DNA from: Nemertoderma westbladi
Lineage: Eukaryota; Xenacoelomorpha; Nemertodermatida; Nemertodermatidae
Assembly: GCA_032718475.1 (NCBI GenBank)
Contig: JAUCBJ010007520.1
Span: 33,800-97,799 of the forward strand
DNA length: 64,000 nucleotides
Direction of reading: 5' to 3'
Below the pieces are notes generated by a model, which worked only from the letters and a program-made list of their open reading frames with translations, ran no database searches and was not told the origin of the DNA. The stretch's first letter is position 1. Each line of letters opens with the position of its first letter. Of this stretch, positions 46,991 through 57,687 are shown in pieces. Made by a program: the position numbers and the translations under genes.

Positions 46991-47827
46991 CGTCGCCGTA
47001 GGCTGATGTTATCAGGTGACTTGGCCGAGGCAGTTGGAGAAAAAAGTTTGAGTTTGACATTCCTTGCGTTCCAATATATGTGTAATAATAGCACAGTTAA
47101 TAAACGGTATGTAGGAGATAATGTATATGATAACAGCATATAACACCAGTTGGTGACGACGGTAAGACAATGTTGCCGGTCTGCACTGAAACTGGTAACT
47201 GGGTAAACTGAATGACAAACCGGTATGTAGGATACAGTCCCAATCCCAATAAACATTAACTTGGTCATTTTGGCGGCCAAAACGACCAAAATGGCCAAAT
47301 ATAAATTGCGGCATTCATGAAAGGAACTTCTGAGGCAAGTTGGCTTGTCAATCACAGCCAGTGAATAGAGGCTGAGTGTAAGTAAAGCCCAGGATGTTGG
47401 CAGATAGAAAAAGGCTTCGATTTCCGGACATTCCCCCCCCCCCTGGACCGTTCCGTTCCGTTCGAGTAGGACACTACTGTTTTATATTTCGCACGTTTAT
47501 TTTTCATTTTGTAAGGTAAACGGACCGCTTGTATCCAGACAAGTTGTACAGTATCCAATTTCCCTTTATTAGCTCAGAAATTTATATTTTGCATCCCGAT
47601 TTTACATTTTGTATCCACGTTTTATTTATGGATTTCATCAATTCAATTACACTGTATTGTTTGCTAATCTTTAAACAATTAATTAGATGACCTATATATT
47701 CCATCTGTTTCTCCTGTTCAAAGCAAAATCTAAGCATGAATACTTTTTCACTGTAACTCGGGTGGTAGGTGGTACAGTAGGTACTACAGTTTACATGTTC
47801 AAGGGCGCCAGTCCCTAGTCGCTAGCC
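46991..47827. other. unique spacer; segment inverted at 63.05 kb
   Basis: TACAGTCCCAATCCCAATAA and GGTCATTTTGGCGGCCAAAA (47234-47290) recur inverted at 63040-63106. An 11-nt C run lies at 47433-47443. Minus-strand open frames 46870-47355 show no family motif. Confidence 0.5.
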
Positions 47828-48417
47828 CATAGTAAAATTCAATTCCGCTAGCCAGCCCCATAAAGTGAGCTTTAAGCAATATTGGGAACACGAGGTTGAT
47901 ATCCAATATCAACCTCGTATCACCCCAATAAAATGGGGACAAGAAAACCCAGAGGACACACACAATAGGGGTCAGGGGTTACACCCCTGAGAGAGAGGGA
48001 ATAGCAGGAGTAACGGGAAACACTCCAGGGAAGGTGAAGGGGCGACAATTAGGTTATTAGCCAATGGGGGGGGGGGGGGGGGGGAAGGCATCAATCAAGT
48101 AATGTAACGCGGCCAACCATGCAATATATATTATCAGTAACTGCGTAATTCATTCACTTGTAGTAAGTCAGCTAGTTAGGGCGGTACCGGGATTCTAATC
48201 ACCGTACATATCCATCTACTGTCAGTAATATATCACCATTTACCAGTAACTTTGCTTTCAATAATATTCACTTCAGTAATTGCTATATTGTACTAATATA
48301 CCCTTGGAACTATATACACCGATCAATAACTCTTTCCATCTTTTCACACACACACGGCGGGGACGATGCGTAGACTAGAAACCGGATAAATCGGGATCCT
48401 TGGTGGATCCCATCACA
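47828..48417 (+). repeat. 5' LTR of BEL element 2
   Basis: Matches 60984-61561 from AATTCAATTCCGC (47836) to CCCATCACA (48417). Holds the hairpin 47884-47930, AATAAA within CCCCAATAAAATGGGG (47923-47938), a 19-nt G run (48066-48084; only 7 G in the 3' LTR) and CACACACACGGCGGGG near the end. Confidence 0.85.
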
Positions 48418-48473
48418 GTGATTAGACCACAACTACCCTAAAGTAAAAGTAATAAACTCTGACTGCCAGCCAC

Positions 48474-49911
48474 ATGAGCCAACAAGGAGAAACGACACCG
48501 CCGCGGACCCCGGACGGCGATCTAACGATCCGTGAGGCCGCGACGCGACGGTACCGTCCCGCGATGCCGAATCAACTGACGGCGGACGATCCGGCAATCC
48601 AAACCGAGGGGGACCGTCTAGAACCGGAAAATGAGTCGAGGGAAGGAAGAGACGAGTCGGGAGGAGAGGGAGACGAGTCGACACAGGGCGGCGGTCGACG
48701 TGCCGAAGTCGCCGGCCAGCCACAGGCCGAGGGCGACGGATGGCCCACCGGAACGGCGACGGTGGGTCCGCCGGTACGACGCCGGACCCGGAGAGATAGA
48801 GGAGATGTCGGCGACGAGGATGTCGGGGTCAGCGATCGACTTCAACGGGCCTACAACGCGACCCGGAAGCTACTCAAAGAGACTAAAGGAGGGGCCAAGG
48901 TAGACCAGGTGAAATTGAAAAGGCGAATAGGTGAGTCAAATGAACATTTTAACTACTTGATGCGTTTTGGGCAGAGAGAACTAGCCGATGAGAGAGCGAG
49001 AGGGGTTGCCACCGAACTTTTCGAACTATGGGAATGTAGGGGTATGGAACCTAGCGTAGTGTATGTAGGGCCATACTTAGTCAATGCCCGGGGAGTAAAA
49101 TTAGTGGGTTGGAGGAGACCGAAGGAGGGCGAATCCAAGGTTAACCCCGAGGATTCGGTCTCGTCGGTCGGAGGGAGTTCCGGGAGGCGGGGGAGAGTTA
49201 GTAGGATGGGAAGGCGGAGGGAATCCGTCACAACCGATAAGTCCGCTACATCCTCCGCAAAAGAAAAACGGGTGCGGGCAATAGGTCTGGCGTGCCAACT
49301 CGACCTGGCGGCGCTAGACCAGAGAGAGGTAGAGAGACAGTTAGAGGAGGGGAGTGCGCTATTAAAGGAGGAAATAGAACTGGTTAGAGAGAACAGAGAG
49401 AGGGCCGAGAAGGTCGCGAGAAGCTTTAGGGAGTGCGAGGAAATAGGGAGGAAGAAGCAAGAGGAGCGCGAGGCGAGAGAGCAGAGTGAACGTAAGGAGC
49501 GCGAGGCGAGAGAGCAGAGTGAACGTAAAGAGCGTGAGGCGGAACGTAAAGAGCGTGAGGCGGAACGTAAAGAGCGTGAGGTGGCGAGGGAGGCGAGGCG
49601 GCTTGAGAGAGTCGCGTGAGAGGCGGAATTAGCCGATCAGAGTGCGTGGGAGGATCGGGAGAGAAAGGCAACGGGGAAGCGTGTGCGGGATGATTTACAT
49701 GCCCGCCTAAAGGGGCTTATTCAATATCAAGCCAAACAAAAGCGCTGACTGGAACTGGTGCAGATGGGATTGTCAGAGAGTGACGCTGGCTCGAGTATTT
49801 TCGAGGAGCCAAGGGTTGTGGAAACATTTATTAATACCCCACTTACAGGAACCGCACGACAGACCCGAGACTGGTGTGACCGTATGGGCGGGGGGGGGGG
49901 GGGGGGGGGGG
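48474..49911 (+). pseudogene. BEL 2 gag N-terminal region (charged, coiled coil)
   Basis: ATG at 48474 opens 381 codons. The N-terminus is acidic and disordered, followed by RTRRDRGDVGDED, a globular segment (NEHFNYLMRFGQRELADERA; VVYVGPYLVNARGVKLVGWR) and a long E/R-rich coiled coil with near-exact repeats of EREAREQSERK. TGA at 49617-49619 and TGA at 49744-49746 interrupt the same frame, which runs on to a 22-nt G run (49890-49911). The surroundings suggest these were arginine CGA codons decayed by C-to-T change (inference). I recognise no family for the globular part. Confidence 0.65.
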
Positions 49912-51471
49912 TAATAATACAGTAGACAATGTTAATATTAATAGTACCGTATTGGATAATTCTAATCAAACTTTCATTGCAGGAAATAATATTTTGCCCG
50001 ACAGTAGTAATTTAAATCCGAATGATTCTAATATTAATGTAGGAAATAATTCAAATAATATAATTATGCAAAATAATTCAAATAATATAATTACGCAAAA
50101 TAATTCAAATAATTTAAACTTAAATCCGAATTTACAAAATAATCCAAATAATCTTATTTCGAACGAGCAAAATAATTCCATTTCTAATCTGGGCGCACAA
50201 AATAACTTGATTGAGTTAGAGGATTTAATTGATCTAACCAATGGCAATATCAGTGGTGCTATTAACGTGAACGTGTCGGACGTGTATAACCCGGCAAATG
50301 AGGGCCTGGTAGGCCACGTAGTTAGTAGGCCGGAAGTGGCGGGGTTGAGCCAACCCGAAGAGGGCCTGGCAGGCCACGTAGTTAGTAGGCAGGAAGTAGA
50401 GAGCCTGGTAGGCCACACAGTAGCAGAGGGAGAGGCGGGGGCGAATAGACCCAGCCGCAGTAGGGTTAATGTGTCGGCTAGAGAGGGGTGTAGTAGCGAA
50501 GTAAGATATAGTGAAGTTAGATGTGGCGAATGGGGGGGGGGGGGCTACAGGAGCCCCACAACGACAAGTTAGTGGCGAGAGGGGGGGGGGGGGGCAGAGA
50601 GTGCCCCACATGCGTCGACGGATAATGCGCTGGCCGAGTTAGGTAAACCACAACACCCGGCGACGGAGAGTAATAGGGGGATTGCGAGTATCTACAGCGG
50701 CGTGCGATCGAGCAGAGAGAGGCAGGTTGACGTCGCGAGAGGGCAGACGAAGCGTCGAGCCCGATCAGAAGAGGGAAGAAGAACAGTGGAGTTTAACCGG
50801 GAGGTCGACGAGAGATCTCACGAGCGGGAATACTGCACTACAGAGAGAAGAAAGGAAGAGAGTAGAAGAAGTGTCGCCGCGAACGACAGGAGAGCGAGGA
50901 TGGATAGCGAGCCGTCGGTGGTAGAGATGGTGGCGGAGAGTCAGAGGGGTCGGACTTCGGGAGATTGCCGTCGTCCTGGAGAAGCGCGACCTGATGAGGC
51001 GTATTACGCGTCGAGAGAAGGGTACGAAATGTACTGGTACGAGGACGAGAGAAGTAGAGGGGGTCGAAGAGAAACTTCCCAACGGGATATACCTACCGAT
51101 CGAGAATATGGAAGCCGCGGGGAGGATTATTTGCGAAGGTTAAATTTCGATCCCGAGCGACACGTACAGACTGCAGGACATACTGTAGGCCTTACTGCAC
51201 ATATGATAGGCCATGCTGAGAGAGATAATATAGGCGATAGGATAGCGCGAACAACGGGATTAAACCCGGAAGTCGCGGAGTACATACCGGCAGGTAGGCC
51301 AGAAGTAGATAGGCCTATACCGGTACCAGCACAGCAGTATGACTACAGCATGCAAGGACATAACATATACCCAGGGGAGGGGAGAATTATTGCGGATAGG
51401 TGTATGGGCCCCAATATAATAACATCAACCCCAGTACCAAACATACCAGTTGGGGGGGGGGGGGGGGGGGG
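49912..51471 (+). pseudogene. BEL 2 gag linker: Asn-rich then Arg/Glu-rich
   Basis: After the G run the open frame changes. 49952-50572 is asparagine-rich (NNSNNIIMQNNSNNIITQNN) and then carries three copies of an EGLVGHVVSRPEV-like unit (50300-50425). G runs at 50532-50544 (13) and 50581-50594 (14) again shift the frame. 50702-51517 is R/E/S-rich (SRERQVDVARGQTKRRARSE) with TAGHTVGLTAHMIGHAERDN near 51180. A 20-nt G run at 51452-51471 ends it with another frame change. Low-complexity linkers of this kind may drive assembly; no enzyme motif. Confidence 0.6.
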
Positions 51472-52341
51472 CAGGGTGACATTCCCCCATCACGATATCA
51501 ACAATATACCCCAATAGGAGTAAGAATATCGAACCCCTTGGACGAGAATAGATCATGCGACACAGAAATATGGACGGGGCCGCTACCCCCTATGATATAT
51601 CCAAGTCAGAGGAAAGCGGCAGACAGGACGAACGGACCGCACCCAACGGGAGAACCTATGCAGCATCCATCGAACCCATTGGAAGCACAAGCGATGGGGA
51701 TGGCCACGTTAATCGATGCACTAAAAACAAGGATCGAGTTACCACCCGTGGAACCATTCAAATTCGATAGAAGTAGGCCAGAAGAATACCTACAGTTTCG
51801 GCGTATGTATAGTAACGAAATATTAACAAAGAATTTGACGCAGGCGGAGTGCCTAAAGTATCTGCAAGTATATACAGGGGGCCCAGCATACGACATCGTG
51901 AGGCAATACCAAGGCATTGAGGGTGGCTTCACGACGGCATGGCGGGCGTTAGACAGGGAATACGGGCACCCGGCCAAGATCATCCGGCAGACCCTGAGAG
52001 GTATAACATCGGGTGGCCTACAGGATAACCCCGTTAGCATAAAGACATTCGCTAACAAAGTCGAGAAGGCGCTAATCGTGCTAAAGACGCTGGACCCGCC
52101 ATACGAACTCAATGCGTCCAACAACATCACTACGATAGCCCAGGCACTACCGATGTGGCTGCGCAATAGAGTGGAGGAATCGCGGTGCCCTCGAGATAGG
52201 AAGGGTGCGGAACCGGGTTTAGAAGAGATGTCAAGCTTCTTAAACTATGAAGCTGAACTTATAACGGACCCAGTCTACAGCGAGGATAGCCTGGGGAAAG
52301 GGATCAAAGACCGATTATCACAGGCCGAAACCAGAGCATAA
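51472..52341 (+). pseudogene. BEL 2 gag, DUF1759 domain
   Basis: The frame that opens at 51400 becomes meaningful after the G run. A proline-rich lead (IWTGPLPPMIYPSQRKAADR) is followed from about 51757 by FKFDRSRPEEYLQFRRMYSN, LTQAECLKYLQVYTGGPAYD, FTTAWRALDREYGHPAKIIR and LPMWLRNRVEESRCPRDRKG, the helical DUF1759 capsid-like domain typical of BEL/Pao gag. It ends at TAA 52339-52341; a one-base frame change separates it from the zinc knuckle/protease frame beginning at 52355. Confidence 0.85.
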
Positions 52342-52354
52342 CGCGTCGAACGCA

Positions 52355-53638
52355 TTGCCGAAGCTCAGACAATCACTGCCATACGCAGCGATGCAGGGGA
52401 CTGCTAGTCCACAAGTAGCCGGGGGTAAGACCACATCATGGAGCGGACAGGGGAAAAATAACAACACAAATAAACATAACCCCAGCACGCCCAGTAGGCC
52501 AAACCCAAACAATAAGAATAGTAGGGACTTTGGTACAAATATAAGTGCGATATGCGACGCACTTTATAAGGATGGCTACAACCCAAAGAGCAAATGCCAA
52601 CTACATACAAATGCGCCTCATCAGACCATGAACTGCAGGTATTGGCAAGCACTACCCAGGGAAGATCAGGTAGAATACGCGAGAAGAAATGAAATCTGCT
52701 CGCGATGTGTGATGAGTGGACATAGAGCTAACCAATGCAAAGAAACGCCAATTAAGTTTGGTCAGAGTAAAGGACAGACAATGGCAACGAGCACCGTAGT
52801 GGCAAGGAAGAGAGGAACGGTACTATTGGGGGTAGTACCAGTAAGGATAATCGGGGAAGGCAATCGATCAGTAACCACACTGATGCTGGTCGACAGTGGT
52901 GCAGCCTTCACCCTAGTTGAGGATTGGGTGGCCGAAGAGATAGGATTGAGAATGAGGCCAAGTAGAATGGCGGTAACAACCATCTCCAGCAAAGATGAGG
53001 TTCTGGAGATGAGGACCGGACGGTGCGCGATAGCACCGGGATGCGACTATGGGGCGACCATCGACCCCATCCAGGTGATAGAGTCGATAAATATTAACGC
53101 CAGGCGGCCAACCAACATCGAGGTCGAACAATATAGATTCCTGGACAGTATCGACTTCTCAATCCCAGAGGTGGACGTCAGGAAGGTATCCATCATAGTA
53201 GGAATGGACTGCCCGACGGCCCACGAGAGAATGCAAACGGTCTTCGGCGAAGACAGGCAGCGTGACCCAGTGGCGATATTAACACCATTCGGGTGGACGC
53301 TGAGTGGCCCAATCAGGAGTAAGATACCATTTAGGATGTCGGAGACATCAGGATGCATGTTCGCGGGAACTATGCTGGAAATGGGAGATGAGGGAGCGGA
53401 GGAGCAGCTCAGGAGACTGCTCAGGCAGGATTTTGAGGGATTAAAGGAGACCGGGGTCGGAACCTCGGTAGAAGACAAGCAGGCTTTACAAAGTGTAAAG
53501 GAATCGATGACATGCGATGAGGGGCGGTATACCATAGGAATGGTATGGAAGCTACCGAAGCTACCGTTACCCGACAACAAAGGGATGGTACTAACGAGGC
53601 TTCGTAAGTTAAAGCAGACGCTAAAACGGAGCCCCTAG
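52355..53638 (+). pseudogene. BEL 2 zinc knuckles and aspartic protease
   Basis: Residues 1-60 are Asn/Ser-rich. Cysteine knuckles follow: CQLHTNAPHQTMNC and, near residue 114, CSRCVMSGHRANQC. A DUF1758-type retropepsin has its catalytic triplet in LMLVDSGAAFTLVEDW (D near residue 180), then IIVGMDCPTAHERMQ and AILTPFGWTLSGPI, matching the LIG...GW.LSGP pattern of BEL proteases. TAG at 53636-53638 stops the frame, but the same frame resumes immediately into the RT (NEYIHKTIRKYVEKGWAVEL), so this is a single nonsense change between protease and RT. Confidence 0.85.
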
Positions 53639-55517
53639 AAGAATGAGTACATTCACAAGACAATTAGAAAGTATGTCGAGAAAGGATGGGCCGTGGAATT
53701 ACCGGTCGATGAACCAAACACGGACAGGACCTATTACCTGCCACTCCACGTGGCTCTAGACCCGAAGAAAGGTAAACTGCGGATGGTAGTTGACGCATCG
53801 GCCAAGACCAACGGAAAATGCCTAAACGATTATCTGCTGGAGGGTCCCAACATCTACAACTCAGGGATCGAGGTCCTACTCAGATTCAGGAATGGTAAAC
53901 ACGCTTTCACCTGCGACATCGAAGGCATGTTCAACCAAGTCCGTGTAACGGAAGAGGATAGCGACAACCAACGCTTCCTATGGTACGACGGCGATGAGGA
54001 ACCGCCGACCATACCAATGTATAAGATGATAGTACAGAATATGGGAGCCAAGTGGTCTTCGTTTACAACGACTATGGCCGTAAGAGATACAGTAGTAGGA
54101 AAGGAAGATAAATTCAGCACCAAAGCCGTCGATATGAATCCACGAGGTTTCTATGTAGACGATGGGATGGAGTCTGGAAATACGGTTAAGGAACTACTGG
54201 ACACGGGGCGCGAGGTTTGCGACATCCTAAAAGGATCAGGGTTCAACCTAACCAAGTTCCAATCCAGCTCGCAAGAGTTTATGAAAGCCATAGAGGACAG
54301 GAGGCCAGAGTTGACCATGGATAATCCCACGACAGCCAAGGGACAGGACATGGCGAACAAGAGAGTGGAGTCCCAGCAGAAGGCACTAGGGATCGTGTGG
54401 AACCGAGAGACAGATGAGTTAAAATACCAGTTGAGTCAGGAGGGCGCAGGTATCCACACAAAGAGGGACTATGTATCGTATATAGCGAGGATATACGATC
54501 CTCTAGGCCTAGCATCCCCATTACTAGTCATGGGGAAACAGATACTCAAGAGAGTATACAAATTAAAGGACGAGTGGGACACAGAGGTCCCGGAAGAGAT
54601 TAGTAAGCAATGGAGCAAGTGGACAGAGAGTTTAGAGCAGATGGGAACATCCAGCATGTCATGTGTATATTTCCCGGACGGGAACATGGCGAATCTGGAT
54701 TTACATATGTTCTCCGATGCGTCATTAGAGGCATACGGAGCGGCACTCTACCTAGTACAGCGAGAGGGGGCTCACAAGCCCAGACTCGCCTTTAGCAAGG
54801 CGAAAGTCGACGCCACCAGATTCAGCATCAGTTCTGAAACTCGAGTTGACAGCTGCGAGATTAGGAGTTAGGGCCACAGCCTACTTAGTGGACGCTATTC
54901 CCAACATAGTGGAAACACACTACTGGACGGATACCATGGTAGTGCTCGGTTGGCTACACAACGAAAGGACAAGATACCCTATATTCATCGCGAATAGGGT
55001 GGACGAAATAAGGGCAACCACAGAGTTAGAAAGGTGGCACTACTTCCCAACGGACGAGAACCCAGCGGACTTGTTATCGAGGGGCGTGGCACGCCACACT
55101 TTCTTGAAGAAGGAAGTATTGTGGCAGCATGGGCCGCAATTTCTGAATGATAGGACAGCCTGGCCGCCGATGAGAAAGGTAGACCCGGGCGCAGAACAAG
55201 TAGCGTTAGAAGAGGAGGGAGTAGATTCAGAAGGTGAGGAGATATACAGCCAGATGGTGAGGGAGATAAGGGACGTGCAACCGAAACCGGAAGAACTGTG
55301 CGATAACCCAACGGACAAACTCCTTAGCTACAGCTCTAGTTGGTACAAGACCAAGAAGTTAGTGGCGTACTGGAGAGCCTTCGGGGATTTCCTCAAGGGG
55401 GTCGACAAAGACGTAAAAGTTAGAACAACCATCGATCTGGAGGGAGCGGCCAAAGCAGTCATCCGCTATGAGCAGAGAAAGAACTATGGCGACGAGGTGG
55501 AACGCGTCGGTAAATAA
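53639..55517 (+). pseudogene. BEL 2 reverse transcriptase and RNase H
   Basis: RT motifs in order: LHVALDPKKGKLRMVVDASA, LLEGPNIYNSGIEVLLRFRN, HAFTCDIEGMFNQVRVTEED, and RGFYVDDGMESG with the YVDD active site near 54150. QKALGIVWNRETDELKYQ and YDPLGLASPLLVMGKQIL follow. RNase H starts with LDLHMFSDASLEAYGAALYL (about 54700). A one-base insertion near 54830 moves the frame to 54846-55517, which continues with THYWTDTMVVLGWLHN and the BEL-typical FPTDENPADLLSRG. TAA at 55515 and a TGA shortly after interrupt the frame before the integrase. The domains copy element RNA into DNA and remove the RNA strand. Confidence 0.88.
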
Positions 55518-56714
55518 CAGCATCTCTGACGGGACAGCGAGCTGATCACGCTGTCACCACAACTTAATGATGACGGGATTCTAGTAATGAACTCGAGGGT
55601 ATTGAACAACAACAGTATTGTAATACCGCCAAAACCCATCATCATACCTACTGGATCGCCGATAGTTCACCAGATTATATGGGACTCCCATAAGTCGATA
55701 TTGCACGGGGGCACCAACCGAACCCTCACGGAGATACGGAGGACCTTTTGGGTCAAACAGCTGAGGAAGAAGGTAAAGGCGGTAGTGGGGCAGTGCCAGA
55801 CCTGCCGATGAGCGAAGAAGGAGCGAGCCATACAGGAGATGGCGCCACTACCGGCCAGTAGGGTGAGACAGCACGACCCGCCATTTACGCATTGCAGTGT
55901 GGACATGTTCGGGCCGATAAAGATTAAGGTGATGCGGCACATGGAGAAGCGCTACGGCATCATCTTCATATGTAACAACACACGGGCGGTAGGGATAGAA
56001 CTCGCCCAAGATGCAACCGCATCAGCATTCATTAATGCTCTAGAAAGGTTCAGAGACCGCAAAGGTGGGACGATTACAGTAATATATTCTGACAGCGGAA
56101 CCAACTTTGTGGGGGCGGAGAACAAGATGGTGGATGCCTTGGATATCCTGGAAGGGGAAGAAGTCAGGGCAGCCATGAGAAGGCGACAAGTGAAGTGGGA
56201 GAGGAGGACGCCGTATGCTCCGCATACCCTAGGATGCGTCGAGAGACTCGTGGGTAGTTCGAAGCGTCTAATGACGAAGTTGATGAACACCCACATGGTC
56301 ATGGAGGACGTGCTGAGGACGGTACTAGCAAAGTGTGAGGGTATCATTAATAGCAGACTGCTATATCCAGAAAATGATGACCCTGAGTCATTAGACGTGC
56401 TGACGCCCAGTCACTTTCTAATGGAAAGGCCAGCGACAATCGACATGCGGGGTGTAGACCCAGACGATATACACTCCCGACAGAGTTGGAAAGTCGCTAA
56501 GGCGATAAGCGCAGAGTACTGGAGGAGGTGGGTCGAGGAATATCTGCCCACACTACATAGAAGAATTAAGAGGAGGAACACGAATAGAGAGCTAAAGGAG
56601 GGTGATCTGGTGATCGTCACGGACGATACCATCATTAACAACCAATGGCGGTTGGCGAGAGTTGTGGGCACTTACTCCGATGAGGACGGAAGAGTCCGAT
56701 CGGTAGAAGTGTGA
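55518..56714 (+). pseudogene. BEL 2 integrase
   Basis: The frame is the same as the RNase H end. A zinc-binding H-H-C-C domain (SPIVHQIIWDSHKSILHGGT ... VVGQCQTCR, 55587-55811) ends in TGA at 55809-55811, after which the frame continues without a shift. The core has CSVDMFGPIKIKVM (first D, near 55900), VIYSDSGTNFVGAENK (second D, near 56086) and LGCVERLVGSSKRLM (E, near 56239). A C-terminal segment with LKEGDLVIVTDDTIINNQWR is the usual BEL integrase tail binding DNA. It ends at TGA 56712-56714. Apart from single stops the domain looks complete. Confidence 0.88.
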
Positions 56715-57687
56715 ATAGGTGGCAAGATAGGTGCGAAAGACAGGAAGACCTACAGGAGGGCTGTAGGGAAATGCTGTCTGCTAGAGGGGGCACCTTGAGT
56801 TAGAATGGATTTTAGTGGAGTTTAGTCGTCCAAGTTTTGGACTGAGGGGGGTGGGATTGAGGGCGAGGCGCCCTTCCCACACAATTAAAATAAAAATAAA
56901 AAAAATAAAAGAGAAAGTAAGAATAGTACATAATAGGTACGCAGTAGTAGGCAGAAGTTAGTTAGTAAGAGGGTACGTAGTACCGTCAGTAGTTAGAAGC
57001 TAGGTAGAGGGTACGTAGTACCGTTAGTTAGTTAGAGAGAGTTAGAGGTTAGTAAGAGGGTACGTAGTACTGTTAGTTAGTTAGAGAGAGTTAGAGGATA
57101 GTAAGAGGGTATGTAGTACCGTTAGTTAGTTAGAGAGAGTTAGAGGTTAGTAAGAGGGTACGTAGTACCGTTAGTTAGTTAGGGAGGGTTAGAGGTTAGT
57201 AAGAGGGTACGTAGTACCGGTTAGTAGGAGTAAGAAGTAGAAGGGTATATATAGTATAGATATTAGTTGGTAGTGAGTAGCGAGAGGGGGGCATATGAGT
57301 ACAGCTGGATAAATCGTGTAGGCCACGCGACGCATACTGTTGTACTGCACAGGCCCACAGAGTAGGCCAGAATGTGGATTATGGAATAGAATAATCCATC
57401 GGCAATAATAAGTAAGTAGCACAGTAATAGAATTGAATTAAATTAAAATATTAAAAATAGAATAGGGCTAAGAAAATTAACAAATTATGGTAACAGTAGC
57501 AAGAAAATTCTGGAACATAATTAAAGTAACTGACAAAATTGTAATTTAAGGTACAATTTGGTAGCTTCAGAAATTAGGTAGTGTAAAATAGGCTTAGTAA
57601 TTCAGAGAAAGACAGGCCATCGAACTAAATAAACCATCTTAACCTATCACTCATCCTATTGCACCTTGGTAAGGCACCACCCAACGG
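56715..57687 (+). repeat. post-pol non-coding region with ~50-bp tandem repeats
   Basis: GAGGGTACGTAGTACCGTTA and GTTAGTTAGAGAGAGTTAGA recur about six times from 56930 to 57235. The rest (57240-57687) is AT-rich without coding signal. A splice acceptor or promoter for the 3' ORF would have to lie here. Confidence 0.8.

Noticed and set aside
46870-47355. 161-codon minus-strand ORF
   Set aside because: Hydrophobic low-information sequence overlapping an LTR-related repeat; alternative overlapping frames are equally open.
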